NCBI RefSeq assembly: GCF_000970045.1
Contig: NZ_CP009505.1
Span: forward strand, 3,806,808 to 3,870,807
Source of the DNA: Methanosarcina sp. MTP4
Lineage (GTDB): Archaea; Halobacteriota; Methanosarcinia; Methanosarcinales; Methanosarcinaceae
Direction: 5' to 3'
Length of the DNA: 64,000 bases
A program made the translations under genes and the position numbers. This document shows, one piece after another, positions 36,687 to 46,300 of this stretch. How positions within the stretch are numbered: position 1 is the first letter of the stretch; each line of letters opens with the position of its first letter. Under the pieces are notes generated by a model that did no database searches, had not been told where the DNA came from, and saw only the letters and a program-made list of their open reading frames with translations.

Positions 36687-36937
36687 AGCGTGACCTCCAG
36701 GCAGCCTCCGGAAGAGGGAAGGCGAAAAGGAAAAAGGGCAGAGACCAGATAGGGCAGACTGAGCCGCCCCTATATGGACATATTGCCTCTGACCGCAACC
36801 TGATCTGGCTGTTAAGCCAGCCTTAGCTGGAAAGAGTTTATAAAACTGTTAAGTATTTCTCAGTTGTTAAATCTTTTCCAGCGGCAGGTTTTTTCGACTA
36901 TTTAAACCTTTCCGGATTGGCGATATGTTCAAAGATT

Positions 36938-38716
36938 TTACATGGAGTCCATTATCCGGACTGCAAGTTTTGCAACGTCGAAAGCTTTTTCCCGGGCTCC
37001 GGGGATTGCAGCAGTACCGGCTTTCCCACCCTTTTCAGCAAGCTTTGCAGCTTCTTTTGGCTCTAAAACCTTCATTGCTGCGGCTACGGCTGCAGGCACT
37101 GTGATATTGATAATAGAGTGGCCCGAGAGCTGCAGTTCACTGACAGGAATAGCTGCCAGGGGGATTACTTCCAGGATATCCTGCTTGTCATTGAAAATGG
37201 CGTCAGGGATCACGGTCTGCCCAAGCCCCTTAAGCTCGAACTTCTTGCCGTCTACGGTTACGTCCACATCGGCATCGGTGTCAAAGCCGTAGTAGGAATT
37301 AGTGAACGGATGGTCCCTGCGGGCTCCGCCTACCAGTTTTTTGATTTCGATCTTGAGTTCGTGCCCGGTCATGGCTCCGAGCATGGCAGCTGCCCTGGTC
37401 TCAACGGTTGTCTTCCTCTCAACATCAATTTCCCGGACAACATCTTCTACGGTCTTCCCGGCTTTAAGGGCATCATAGGTCTTCTGTGCCCTCCGGAAGA
37501 TTGCAGCCGAGCGCACACCGTCAGTCCCGAGGATCATTGTACGGGTAACCAGACCTCTCCTGACCTGCTCGGTCTTCCTGGAGATGGTGTTAAGGGCAAC
37601 AGCTGCGATTTCGGGGTCAAGCCACTCATTCTTTTTGACTTCGGCAATGATATCCGCAGCCTTCTCGACGTCAGTTTCGCACTTGATCAGAGCCCTGAGG
37701 GCGATGATACAGTCTGCGGTCATGTGTCCGAGAGGTGGCATAATCGGGCCCCCGGAGAAACCGGCTCCTATCTGGACTGATTCCTGGAAAGCACAGAGCA
37801 TTTCCCCGAAAGACATCATACCTACAACGGTTGGGGCACCGATGTCCTTTATAATGACTCCGAGGTCTCCTACAAGCCTGGCTGAGTCGTACTCTTCGCC
37901 TGTCCCCCTCATGTGGAGCTTTTCAGGGATTCCTGCGACTTCACATGCAGCTTTTCCTGCAAGGTAAGCACTGTTTACATCGAAGAAACCGCCGTACTCA
38001 GCCCCAACAAAAGCGTCAGGGTGAACGATTTCCAGGGATGCGGCTGTTCCAATGATTGCAGAAATGATAGGGCTTGCGGAAACTCCTGCTCCCCAGTATG
38101 CCTTCATCATAGCTTCGGTTCCGACTTTTGCCGCGTTCATGGCAACTTCGGGGAAGCCGATGTCTTCTCCAAGGGTATTGTGACCGTAGAGAGGACCTCC
38201 GGCAACGCCAAGGGGAAGTTTGCGCCCGTCGATCCGCGTAAGTTTACCTTCTTCCATGGCTTTGTAGATTGCCTGGACCGCTGCAAAGCCCGATACCTTG
38301 TTGTTGGACTTGGGAGTAGGGACTGAAATGACCCCGGTCCTATCCGCGCCTGCGATCATGCGGGCAAGAGCCCCGATCTTCCGGTTCCCTGCAGGAACCC
38401 CGGCCTGGGCATTGGAACCTGCAAAGTAGCAGATACTTGCGGCAAAAAGGGCTGCATTTGCAGGGCTTGCCCCCGCTTCCTTTGCGGCTTCGATTCCCTT
38501 TTCAAGGACCTGGTCAATTTGAAGGCTGCCGCTGTCCTCATCGGTAAGCTGGATGTTGGCGCCCCGGAAGAGTTCGGTTGCAATAGCGTTTGCGGCACAC
38601 ATTGCCCCGATGTTAGTCATGCCGTGCCCTTTTGTAAGGGCTTCAATCCTGTCATTGGTTATGTTCTGGATGCTTGAGATCGCCGCCATGGAAGCAGCGT
38701 AGACTTCGTTATTCAA
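36938..38716 (-). CDS. unrecognised conserved-looking 592-aa protein
   Basis: 592 residues, soluble, no signal peptide. I do not recognise the family. Gly/Ala-rich segments suggest a large enzyme: FAASICYFAGSNAQAGVPAGNRKIGALARMIAGADRTG, GVAGGPLYGHNTLGEDIGFPEVAMNAAK, HMRGTGEEYDSARLVGDLGV and FSGGPIMPPLGHMTADCIIALRAL. His and Cys residues occur in these blocks. The C-terminal third is different (LSGHSIINITVPAAVAAAMKVLEPKEAAKLAEKGGKAG). It heads a same-strand run with the LarC-like gene, larB and larC, and could be a nickel-pincer-dependent enzyme or partner. That link rests only on position. A ribosome-binding AGGAGGT precedes the ATG. Confidence 0.6.
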   Translation of the reverse strand: MNNEVYAASMAAISSIQNITNDRIEALTKGHGMTNIGAMCAANAIATELFRGANIQLTDEDSGSLQIDQVLEKGIEAAKEAGASPANAALFAASICYFAGSNAQAGVPAGNRKIGALARMIAGADRTGVISVPTPKSNNKVSGFAAVQAIYKAMEEGKLTRIDGRKLPLGVAGGPLYGHNTLGEDIGFPEVAMNAAKVGTEAMMKAYWGAGVSASPIISAIIGTAASLEIVHPDAFVGAEYGGFFDVNSAYLAGKAACEVAGIPEKLHMRGTGEEYDSARLVGDLGVIIKDIGAPTVVGMMSFGEMLCAFQESVQIGAGFSGGPIMPPLGHMTADCIIALRALIKCETDVEKAADIIAEVKKNEWLDPEIAAVALNTISRKTEQVRRGLVTRTMILGTDGVRSAAIFRRAQKTYDALKAGKTVEDVVREIDVERKTTVETRAAAMLGAMTGHELKIEIKKLVGGARRDHPFTNSYYGFDTDADVDVTVDGKKFELKGLGQTVIPDAIFNDKQDILEVIPLAAIPVSELQLSGHSIINITVPAAVAAAMKVLEPKEAAKLAEKGGKAGTAAIPGAREKAFDVAKLAVRIMDSM

Positions 38717-39355
38717 GAAAAGTTACCTCCTATTTTATAAAATCCAAACATATATAATTCATAAAATGTGTAAAATTCCTCATGTAAATAGTTATTCATT
38801 AACGCTGTTAAACGCTGAATATTATTAAAAAAGTCAAGATAAAAATAATTAAAAACAAGTAAACTTGAATTTTTGTTGTCGCCGTGAACTTAAGAAAAAT
38901 GCCTGAAAAAGGTATAAGGATGCGTTGTATCAAGGCCCAAGAAAAAACAAAAATATAAGAAAATTAAAGGAAAAGGTTTAGATTGAATACAGGAAAGGGT
39001 TCACGGGAAAACTCAGGGCAAGTACTGAAAAGAACAGAAAAGCACATTTTTAGACATTGAAAATCAATTTAAGAAAAAACGAGAGAATGAGGAAAATCAG
39101 GAGAGCGAGGAAATCAAGAGAGTGAAGAAAAAAGGACAACCGAGAACAAAGGAAGTGAGGAAAACTGAAAAAAGGGAAAACAGGAGAATAAAGTAAAGAG
39201 AAGAGTGAGGAAAGAAGGAAAACGACGAAAGAAGGACAGTAAGGAAAGAAGGAGAATAAAGAAAAAAGGAAAGCTAGGAAATTAGGGTAGGGAGTCCAAA
39301 ACCCCGGGCATCGATAAGTTTAAAAGCGAAATACAGTTAATGAGTAAAGATTATC
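38717..39355. other. intergenic region between divergent genes
   Basis: 639 bp. CATATATAATTC at 38749-38760 is a likely TATA element for the minus-strand gene. From 38960 to 39290 the plus strand is purine-rich low-complexity sequence (GAGGAAAGAAGG, GAAAAAAGG words) without gene content. TTAAAAGCG near 39320 may be the pyrH TATA element. Confidence 0.45.
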
Positions 39356-40057
39356 ATGCTCATAGTTCTATCCCTAGGCGGTTCAATTCTTGCGAAAGAC
39401 CTTAACCCGGATCGATTTTTAAAATACTCCGAAGCTCTCAGAAAGCTTTCGGAAAAACATAAACTGCTAGTGGTAACCGGAGGCGGGGAAGCTGCTCGGA
39501 ACTACATAGGAACTGCCCGCGCAGTGGGGGCAGACGAAGTTACCTGCGACTTTATAGGCATTGACATCACCCGCCTGAACGCAAGGCTTCTTATCTCGGC
39601 CCTCGGAACAGCTGCCCACCCCGAAATCCCGGCAAGCTACCTGGAAGCCGCAAAAGCCCTGACATCCGGGAAAATCGTTGTCATGGGAGGAATCACCCCC
39701 GGACAGACCACGGACGCAGTCTCGGCAATCCTGGCAGAATTCCTGCGGGCGGACCTGCTGACAATCGCAACCTCTATCGACGGTGTCTACTCCGCAGACC
39801 CTAACAGTGACCCTGATGCCGTAAAATACGACATAATCTCTCCGGAAGAACTCATCAACATCGTGATGTCCATCGAGATGAAAGCGGGCTCAAAGTCCCC
39901 GGTAGACCCTGTAGCTGCAAAAATCATCGAAAGGTGCAAACTCGACGCCCTGGTAATGGACGGGAGGGACCCTGCCCTGCTTGAAAAAGTCCTTGACGAA
40001 AAAACAGAGGAGAAATCCGCGCTTTCTTGCGGGACCTGGATCACAGCAAGGAAATAA
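39356..40057 (+). CDS. pyrH: UMP kinase
   Basis: 233-residue amino-acid-kinase-fold enzyme that phosphorylates UMP in pyrimidine synthesis. VLSLGGSILAKDLN at the N-terminus and VVTGGGEAARNYIG are the phosphate-binding loops. TCDFIGIDITRLNARLLISAL, GGITPGQTTDAVSAILAEFL and TSIDGVYSADPNSDPDA are typical of the archaeal hexameric form, which lacks bacterial GTP control. Length matches archaeal PyrH. Monocistronic by spacing. Confidence 0.93.
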   Translation: MLIVLSLGGSILAKDLNPDRFLKYSEALRKLSEKHKLLVVTGGGEAARNYIGTARAVGADEVTCDFIGIDITRLNARLLISALGTAAHPEIPASYLEAAKALTSGKIVVMGGITPGQTTDAVSAILAEFLRADLLTIATSIDGVYSADPNSDPDAVKYDIISPEELINIVMSIEMKAGSKSPVDPVAAKIIERCKLDALVMDGRDPALLEKVLDEKTEEKSALSCGTWITARK

Positions 40058-40243
40058 AAGGTTGAAGCCAGATCTTTTGAGTCTTCCTCAGGAGAATTAA
40101 ATCGAACTCCAGTATATCAAAAACCAGATTCAAATACATCAAAACTTAAACATAGAGGTTCCTACATATATTCATATTGCAGAGAGCCAGATAGGTTCCC
40201 GACTCTGGTTCCCGGCAGTTTTTGGAGAAAGGAGGAACCGGGC

Positions 40244-41428
40244 TTGATTCTGCCAGAAAAAAAAAACTGTTTAAAAAAGAGACATTTTACCTTCCGTTTA
40301 TTTTCTTTAATTGCACTTCTGATTTTCTTCTGTGTCCAGGCAGGTCCTGTTTCGGGGGCAACGAGCGGGACAGCTGGTGGAGAAGAAAACGCCCTTATTG
40401 TTGATTTTTTCTCAGACCATGACCTGAGCGATGCAACGGTCAGGTTTGAACAGCCCCTTGAGAACGTTTCCCTTGTTTTTACCCTGAGCTCAGGAAAAGA
40501 ATTTCTGAAATCGGAAACCTTCCATCCGGGCTCCGTAGATAAGGGGCAGGAGATCACAAAAGTCCTTTTCTGGGGGCTTGAAGAGGACTTTGGAAAAGAT
40601 AGAGACTCCTATACAGCACAGCTTTTTGTAAAGGACGGAAGCAAAACTCTTGAATCCCGGAAACTTTCATTTTCTTACCGAAACCAGTATCTTTCAACCC
40701 TCAAAATTGTGGATTTCTCTGCAGACTCCGAAAAAGCTTCCGTTCTGATAACCCTTATGAGCTCCGCAAATCTCGGATTCGTCCAGATGCCTGAACCCAG
40801 CGTGGTGGACCTGGACCTGAAACTCCTTTCCGGCACGGACATCATATACTCCGAAAGCCTGGAAAATGTCCCTGTAACAGACGCATACTATAAAGCAATG
40901 ACCTGGCCTTTCCTTCTCGAAAAAGACAGAGATTACACGGCTCTCCTGAAAGTGCATTCCCATTCCCCTGACATTACTACGGCTTATACATCGGACTTCA
41001 GGGCAGAAGAAAAAGTAGAAATTCTTGATGCGGACATCGACGTGGACGAATACGGGGCAAGCGTTACAATAGTCGGAAAATCCCAGGTGCCTTTTGATGG
41101 GATTATCAGGGTCGTGCTGACTCCTGAAGCAGGGGATGTGAAGGTCTTTGAAGAAACTGCAGATATCCTGACCGCGGGACAGGAAGATACCGTAGGGATT
41201 ATCTGGCAGGGAGCGTCCAGGGGCGACTATAATGTAAAGATCTATGTGTTAAACCTGGAAGGCGAAGTCATGGACAGCCATGAAACAGCCCTGAGGGTTT
41301 TTGAGCCCGTAGCCGAAATAAACCCTTCTGAAGAATCTCCAGCCTTCGGGATTCAGGCAGCGCTTGGTATTTTCCTGTGCTTTGCGGTTTTTTCGGGAAG
41401 AAAAAGGAGAGGGAAAAAAGAAGTGTGA
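40244..41428 (+). CDS. exported protein of an ABC export operon
   Basis: 394 residues from a TTG codon nine bases after AGGAGG. A signal peptide (~12-38, FRLFSLIALLIFFCVQAGPVSG) is followed by three to four beta-rich Ig-like or CARDB-like segments (ALIVDFFSDHDLSDATVRF, LKIVDFSADSEKASVLI, VEILDADIDVDEYGASVTI) and a C-terminal helix (FGIQAALGIFLCFAVF) with a basic end GRKRRGKKEV. It is therefore an anchored extracytoplasmic protein. It precedes the permease and ATPase genes by 70 bases and is probably their partner, in the place where MacA stands in bacteria, though it is not MacA-like in sequence. Confidence 0.8.
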   Translation: MILPEKKNCLKKRHFTFRLFSLIALLIFFCVQAGPVSGATSGTAGGEENALIVDFFSDHDLSDATVRFEQPLENVSLVFTLSSGKEFLKSETFHPGSVDKGQEITKVLFWGLEEDFGKDRDSYTAQLFVKDGSKTLESRKLSFSYRNQYLSTLKIVDFSADSEKASVLITLMSSANLGFVQMPEPSVVDLDLKLLSGTDIIYSESLENVPVTDAYYKAMTWPFLLEKDRDYTALLKVHSHSPDITTAYTSDFRAEEKVEILDADIDVDEYGASVTIVGKSQVPFDGIIRVVLTPEAGDVKVFEETADILTAGQEDTVGIIWQGASRGDYNVKIYVLNLEGEVMDSHETALRVFEPVAEINPSEESPAFGIQAALGIFLCFAVFSGRKRRGKKEV

Positions 41429-41498
41429 TCGGCATCTCAATAAGTTCAAGACATAAGTTAAACTGACAGCTTAAAATGCATACTTATGCGGGACCACC

Positions 41499-42614
41499 AT
41501 GTTTGACCTGATCATACGAAACATAACGAACAGGAAAGTCCGAAGCGCCCTTACCATCTGCGGGATAGCCCTCGGGATTTTTGCAGTCATAGTTATGGGC
41601 GCCATGTCCGAGAACTTCCACCAGACTTTTGAGCGTTCCATGAGTGTAACCAGTGACAAGATCCGGGTTTTTGCCGAAAGCGGGGTCTTCGGAGGCGGGC
41701 TCACGGACGATAAGGTAAGCGATGTGCTTCGCGTAGCCGGGGTAAAAGATGCCTACGGGCTTTTGATGACCACCTTTGATGAAGACAAGATGGGCATGAC
41801 CGGAAAGCAAATCCTCGGCGTCCCCCCTGAAAAGTCCAGCGTTGCCCTTAACCCGGTGGAGCTGAAAGCAGGCCGCTTCCTTAATCCGGGAGATTCCTAT
41901 AGTGTGGTCGTTGGAAACAACATCAAAAGAGAATACGGACTTCAGGAAGGAAGCAAATTTGAAATCCATGACAAATATTTTACCGTTGTCGGAATCCTTG
42001 ATTATACCGGCTCGATCTTTGATAATGCCGTGATCATTCCCCTTGAGACTGCCCAGGACCTTTATAACGTGGGCGATTCTGTATCCTACATCTTTGCCGT
42101 GCCTGACGAGAGGGTGGATGCCGAGATGCTCTCAAAACGCATCGAGTTAAGCGTAAAAGGCACAAGCACCCTTTCTCCGGGAGAACTTGAGGTGCAGGCA
42201 AAGCAATCCTTCATGATTTTCAGCGTAATAACGATCAGCTCAGGGCTCCTTGCAGCAATCATAGGCGGGCTGTGCGTGATGAATACGATGCTCATGTCTG
42301 TTGCAGAAAGGACAAGGGAATTCGGGATTTTAAAAGCCATAGGTGCAGAAACACGGGACATCCTGCTCCTGACCCTCGGAGAAGCTTCATTCATGGGCTT
42401 ATTGGGCGGGATTCTTGGAATCCTGGTGGGTGTCGGGGCTGTCTATATCATGAATGCCTGGCTTGAAACGACAAGGATCGTCCTTTTCCTGATAACTCCG
42501 AGGCTTCTTATAATTGCCATGGTTTTTGCTCTGCTTATTGGCGCTCTTTCAGGGCTTTATCCAGCATACAGGGCTTCAAAAATGAGCCCCATGGAGGCTT
42601 TAAAGCATGCCTGA
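41499..42614 (+). CDS. MacB/FtsX-type ABC transporter permease
   Basis: 371 residues: N-terminal helix (~14-35, ALTICGIALGIFAVIVMGAM), extracytoplasmic domain (~40-240), then three helices beginning VITISSGLLAAIIGGLCVMNTMLMSV with AERTREFGILKAIGA, ending YPAYRASKMSPMEALKHA. It forms the membrane part of an exporter with the ATPase whose gene overlaps it by 8 bases. Similar in layout to the orphan permease at 11075 but clearly distinct. The substrate is unknown. Confidence 0.92.
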   Translation: MFDLIIRNITNRKVRSALTICGIALGIFAVIVMGAMSENFHQTFERSMSVTSDKIRVFAESGVFGGGLTDDKVSDVLRVAGVKDAYGLLMTTFDEDKMGMTGKQILGVPPEKSSVALNPVELKAGRFLNPGDSYSVVVGNNIKREYGLQEGSKFEIHDKYFTVVGILDYTGSIFDNAVIIPLETAQDLYNVGDSVSYIFAVPDERVDAEMLSKRIELSVKGTSTLSPGELEVQAKQSFMIFSVITISSGLLAAIIGGLCVMNTMLMSVAERTREFGILKAIGAETRDILLLTLGEASFMGLLGGILGILVGVGAVYIMNAWLETTRIVLFLITPRLLIIAMVFALLIGALSGLYPAYRASKMSPMEALKHA

Positions 42615-43350
42615 AGAAAAAATGGAGGGCCTGATGTCGGCAGAAAAATCCGGAAATGACGGACATAACGACGGACAGAAAGTTATCATGAAGGTTGAAA
42701 ACCTCTCCAAGACCTATATCCGGGGCAAGATCCCTGTCCATGCCCTTCGCTGTGCCTGTATAACCGTACGGAAAGGAGAGTTTCTTGCCATCATGGGGCC
42801 TTCGGGTTCAGGGAAATCAACCCTTCTTGCTCTGATCGGCACACTTGAAGAAGCCACAGACGGAAAGATCATCCTTGACGGAACAGACCTGACATCTGTG
42901 CCTGAAAAACTGCTTCCCCGCGTGAGAAGAGAGAAAATCGGTTTTATTTTCCAGCACTACAACCTGATCCCTACACTTTCAGCTCTTGAAAACGTGGAAC
43001 TTGCAATGCGCTTTTCCAGAGTACCAAAAAAAGATAGGAGAGAAAGAGCAAAAGCCCTGCTGGAAGACCTGGGTCTGGGAGACCGACAAAAGCATAAACC
43101 CACTGAGCTGTCCGGAGGAGAGCAGCAGCGAGTCTCGATCGCCAGGGCACTTGCGAACAGGCCTGCCCTTATTCTTGCAGACGAGCCAACCGGGGAGGTG
43201 GACAGTAAAACCCGGGATTCCATTGTCCGTATATTCAAGGAGTTGAGCGAAAAGGGGCAGACAATTCTTGTGGTTACCCACGATCCCGAGGTTGCAAAGG
43301 AGTGTTCAAGAGTACTCCAGATCACGGACGGGTTGATTAAAGATAATTAA
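42607..43350 (+). CDS. ABC transporter ATP-binding protein (LolD/MacB type)
   Basis: 247 residues. Walker A GPSGSGKST (~62-70), Q-loop FIFQHYNLIPTLSALENV, signature LSGGEQQR, Walker B LILADEPTGEVD and switch His in VVTHDPEVA are all intact. The first ~20 residues (PEEKMEGLMSAEKSGNDG) are an extension, and a start at a later Met is possible. The 8-base overlap with the permease gene indicates a translationally coupled operon of exported protein, permease and ATPase. Confidence 0.95.
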   Translation: MPEEKMEGLMSAEKSGNDGHNDGQKVIMKVENLSKTYIRGKIPVHALRCACITVRKGEFLAIMGPSGSGKSTLLALIGTLEEATDGKIILDGTDLTSVPEKLLPRVRREKIGFIFQHYNLIPTLSALENVELAMRFSRVPKKDRRERAKALLEDLGLGDRQKHKPTELSGGEQQRVSIARALANRPALILADEPTGEVDSKTRDSIVRIFKELSEKGQTILVVTHDPEVAKECSRVLQITDGLIKDN

Positions 43351-43395
43351 AGGCAATAAGAAAGAAAAAAAGAAGTTAAAAAAGAATTTTACCCC

Positions 43396-44319
43396 TCAAA
43401 TCTCACCGAGTTCCCAGCCCAGATGTTCTTTTATGACCGTATAAGCCATAGCAGGGGGAATAATCCCAACATCGGTTACGATCATATCAATGTATTCGGA
43501 AGGGGTAAAGTCAAAAGCCGGGTTTTTTACCTGCACGTGAGGAAGCTCAGCCAGGACTGCCGGATCTATTACCTCTTCTGCAGCCCTTTCCTCGATTTCA
43601 ATGGGGTTTCCGACGATGGTGCTTGGGCTGAACTTGTAGGTCTCGGCTGCTACCATGAAACTCTTCCTGGCTTCATGGGCTGCAAGGGCAAGCTGGGAGG
43701 TCCCGATCTTGTTTACGAGAGCCCCGTTGGCTGCGATGGCATCGGCTCCCACAACAACTTTATCAACTTCCTTCATGTGGTAGCGCACCGCCGAGTCCAC
43801 TATAAGAGATGTTGGGATTCCGAAATCGTTCAGGTGCCGTATGGTCAGGAGGCCCTGGCGCCGGGGGCGGCTTTCGGAGGCAAGGACCCTGATATATTTT
43901 CCTTCTTCAAAAGCCGTTGTGATGATGGAAAGAGCGGCGTGAGAGTTGCAGTGGGTCATGATAACATCCCCATCCTGAATCCTCCTGGCTCCTATTTTTC
44001 CGATCAGTTCAAGAGCCCGGTCAGCCCGGTCGATAAAACGGTTTGCATTCTCGATGATTTCCTGCCTTGCCTCTTCCACATTTCCGGAAGAGTACTTTGA
44101 GGCGAGCTTTACAGCATTCGGGAGGGAGACCGCCGTCGGCCTGGTACTGATGAGGAGGTCCGAAACGTCCCGGATTCGGGTATCGAACTCTTCCATAGAA
44201 ACGACATCAATCTCTGCTGCATAGTCCCTGATTGCTCCGGCTGCAGCTTTTGCAATTCTGCCTGCACCCCGGATCTCCATTGTCCGGATCTTTTCCGCGG
44301 TATCCTCAACTTCTTTCAT
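43396..44319 (-). CDS. ribose-1,5-bisphosphate isomerase
   Basis: 307 residues of the eIF2B-alpha-like family. It turns ribose-1,5-bisphosphate into ribulose-1,5-bisphosphate in the archaeal AMP pathway that ends at type III RuBisCO. The catalytic Cys lies in MTHCNSHA (Cys124), the Asp in VVGADAIAANG, and the substrate region is ASESRPRRQG. These features favour this enzyme over methylthioribose-1-phosphate isomerase. The start was chosen at MKEVEDTAEK; the frame runs 33 codons further upstream (to 44418) but that part is unlike the family. AMP phosphorylase and RuBisCO are not in the window. Confidence 0.87.
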   Translation of the reverse strand: MKEVEDTAEKIRTMEIRGAGRIAKAAAGAIRDYAAEIDVVSMEEFDTRIRDVSDLLISTRPTAVSLPNAVKLASKYSSGNVEEARQEIIENANRFIDRADRALELIGKIGARRIQDGDVIMTHCNSHAALSIITTAFEEGKYIRVLASESRPRRQGLLTIRHLNDFGIPTSLIVDSAVRYHMKEVDKVVVGADAIAANGALVNKIGTSQLALAAHEARKSFMVAAETYKFSPSTIVGNPIEIEERAAEEVIDPAVLAELPHVQVKNPAFDFTPSEYIDMIVTDVGIIPPAMAYTVIKEHLGWELGEI

Positions 44320-44486
44320 AGGATAGGATAGTAAGGATTCCAATTTATAGCTATCTTCCGGGCATTCCGGTAAATAGAGAAGAGCAGAAATAGAGCAGAC
44401 CAGATTTAATAAGATCAAATCAGATCAGACCAGGTAGTCCAAAAAAAACAAAAAAACAGGAAAGAATTAATTGGAAGTTGAACAGG

Positions 44487-45275
44487 TCAGATCTCAGTTA
44501 TTTCTTCAGACCTGTCCCGGTAGTAAGCAAAAAGCTCTTTTCCCCAGTTGAGGGCGGAAGGTCCGAAACACAGGACATCTTCCTTGTGGTCAAAAGTCCC
44601 GTCGTGGAAAGGAAGGGATAGGGAGAAGAAGCGGTCAGTCACTACATGGGAAAGTTCCAGATTTTCCCTGCAGACGTAAAAGTGTGAGGTTTCCATATCA
44701 ATAAATGCACTTAACTCAGCCCGGTACTCCTCCCTGATTCTATCAAAGACAGAGTCCGTTACAAGGATTGAAACCTTCATCCCGCTTTTTGCGAAATTGA
44801 GGAAAAGGATCGGATAGAGAGGATGAAAAATGGAAGCTGTTCCCCATAAGCAGCTTGATCGGGAAATGTTTTCCACAAACTCCCTATGAGGCTCAAAAAG
44901 ATGAGTTCTGTCGGGAGGTTCTGAGAATGTGCACTCTCCCAGCTCATCAATCCTTTTTAGGAGATGGAGAGGTATGCATTCGATTGCATGTCTTGACCAG
45001 TAATTGTAGTTGTTCCCGAAAACCCTCAGGACACCTACCATATCCTTCATTCTTCCGGCTATGGACCGCCCGAGAGGAGACAGCCTGTAGATATCGCCGT
45101 CCTTGAGAACCAGGTTTCTTTCCCTTAACTTTTTAATTTGAGGGAGAATTGCCACTGAACTGACATCTAGAGCGGACCTGATATCTTCAATGGTTTTCGG
45201 TCCCTCTTTCAAAAAAAGAAGAAGATTTTTTCTTTTCTCAGAGAGAAAAATCAGTTCGAGAAGCTTTTTCTTCAT
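44487..45275 (-). CDS. Msr/FilR1-type winged-helix transcriptional regulator
   Basis: 262 residues and a clear paralogue of the two regulators at the left end: IFLSEKRKNLLLFLKEGPKTIEDIRSAL at the N-terminus and NWGKELFAYYRDRSEEITEI at the C-terminus against WGQELFGYYRDMSKQITEL. The FilR1-type sensor half is present (~125-250), with five Cys residues across it. No methyltransferase gene is beside it, unlike typical Msr proteins. Upstream lies a 1.8-kb gene-free region with two structured RNA candidates, which could be linked to it. Likely target unknown. Confidence 0.88.
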   Translation of the reverse strand: MKKKLLELIFLSEKRKNLLLFLKEGPKTIEDIRSALDVSSVAILPQIKKLRERNLVLKDGDIYRLSPLGRSIAGRMKDMVGVLRVFGNNYNYWSRHAIECIPLHLLKRIDELGECTFSEPPDRTHLFEPHREFVENISRSSCLWGTASIFHPLYPILFLNFAKSGMKVSILVTDSVFDRIREEYRAELSAFIDMETSHFYVCRENLELSHVVTDRFFSLSLPFHDGTFDHKEDVLCFGPSALNWGKELFAYYRDRSEEITEI

Positions 45276-45739
45276 TACTCTGCGTAATTAGAGGTATCTT
45301 GATAAATATTTTACGTATTCATCCGGGCGTGAACAGCGTTATTGTGAACTACCCCTGGACCAAAGACCCAGGAATTTTACGCTCCATTTATAAATATATT
45401 TCATGCCACCCGCACTATACATAATTATTTTATACCATATGTGCCCGGTAGTAGGAGCGAATTTTAACAAATCTGAGTTATATAATTGAAGAAATATAAG
45501 ACATTTCAGTCCATTCATTATGCAAAGATGTGATAAATCTGAAAGTAAGGAGAAAAAAGATTAAACAAAACGATTTAACAGGACAGCTGATGAATGGAAA
45601 AAAATTGCATGGGTATTTGAAGACAAAATTGTTTAAACACCGCGAAACATGCAAGTAGATGATCGAGAATCAGTGTCGGGAGAACTTATTTAAAGGTCGC
45701 TAAATAATTTAATGCCGATAAAATTTTAAAATCGTTTAG

Positions 45740-45862
45740 GTTATATACACCCATAACATAGAAAGAGAGTTAGCGGTTGAAGAGTTAAGGGGTTTTCTCT
45801 TACGCCGCTGGGGTTGAATCACACAGTTGGGAGCCAGATCAGAGGTGGCAAAAGGCTCCCAA
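45740..45862 (+). ncRNA. structured RNA candidate A (twin of candidate B)
   Basis: TATA element GTTATATA at 45740-45747. Exactly 32 bases after its start, at 45772, begins hairpin 1 (AGCGG...AAGAG paired with CTCTT...CCGCT, loop TTAAGGGGTTTT). Then the linker TGGGGTTGAATCA (45809-45821), then hairpin 2, TTGGGAGCC (45827-45835) with GGCTCCCAA (45854-45862) and a loop ending CAAAA. The predicted RNA is ~95-105 nt, starting near 45765. Its twin at 46301 keeps promoter, linker and loops while stems differ and still pair. No open frame. Confidence 0.65.
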
Positions 45863-46300
45863 TTATTATAAAATAAAAGAATTCATTACACAAAAGTTTT
45901 TGAAAGTACCTGCAAACCATATCCACCTTAAAACTATATAATCTTTTTGAAATGTCGAACAGGTTAAGAAATTTGTGAACTTTTTTAAGAAAATATACAA
46001 CATTACTGATGTTCAGACTCCTTGACGCCCAGCAAAAGAAAAGAAAGGAACTAAATAGAGAAGTTTTTATTTAAAAAATAAACGTATTTACAAACTCTTT
46101 TCAGGAAAAACGAAGAAAAACGGGGAAACAAAGAAAAAATCTACAAAAATAGAGGACCTTAAAGGGACTTTAAAAATTACGATGGCGATAAAATATTTAA
46201 TAACAACAAAATATTTAATGGCTACGAATATTTTAATATATGTCCAAAAATTTAAGGAAACCCAATATTTGAATATTGATAAATATTTTATGTCGTTTAT

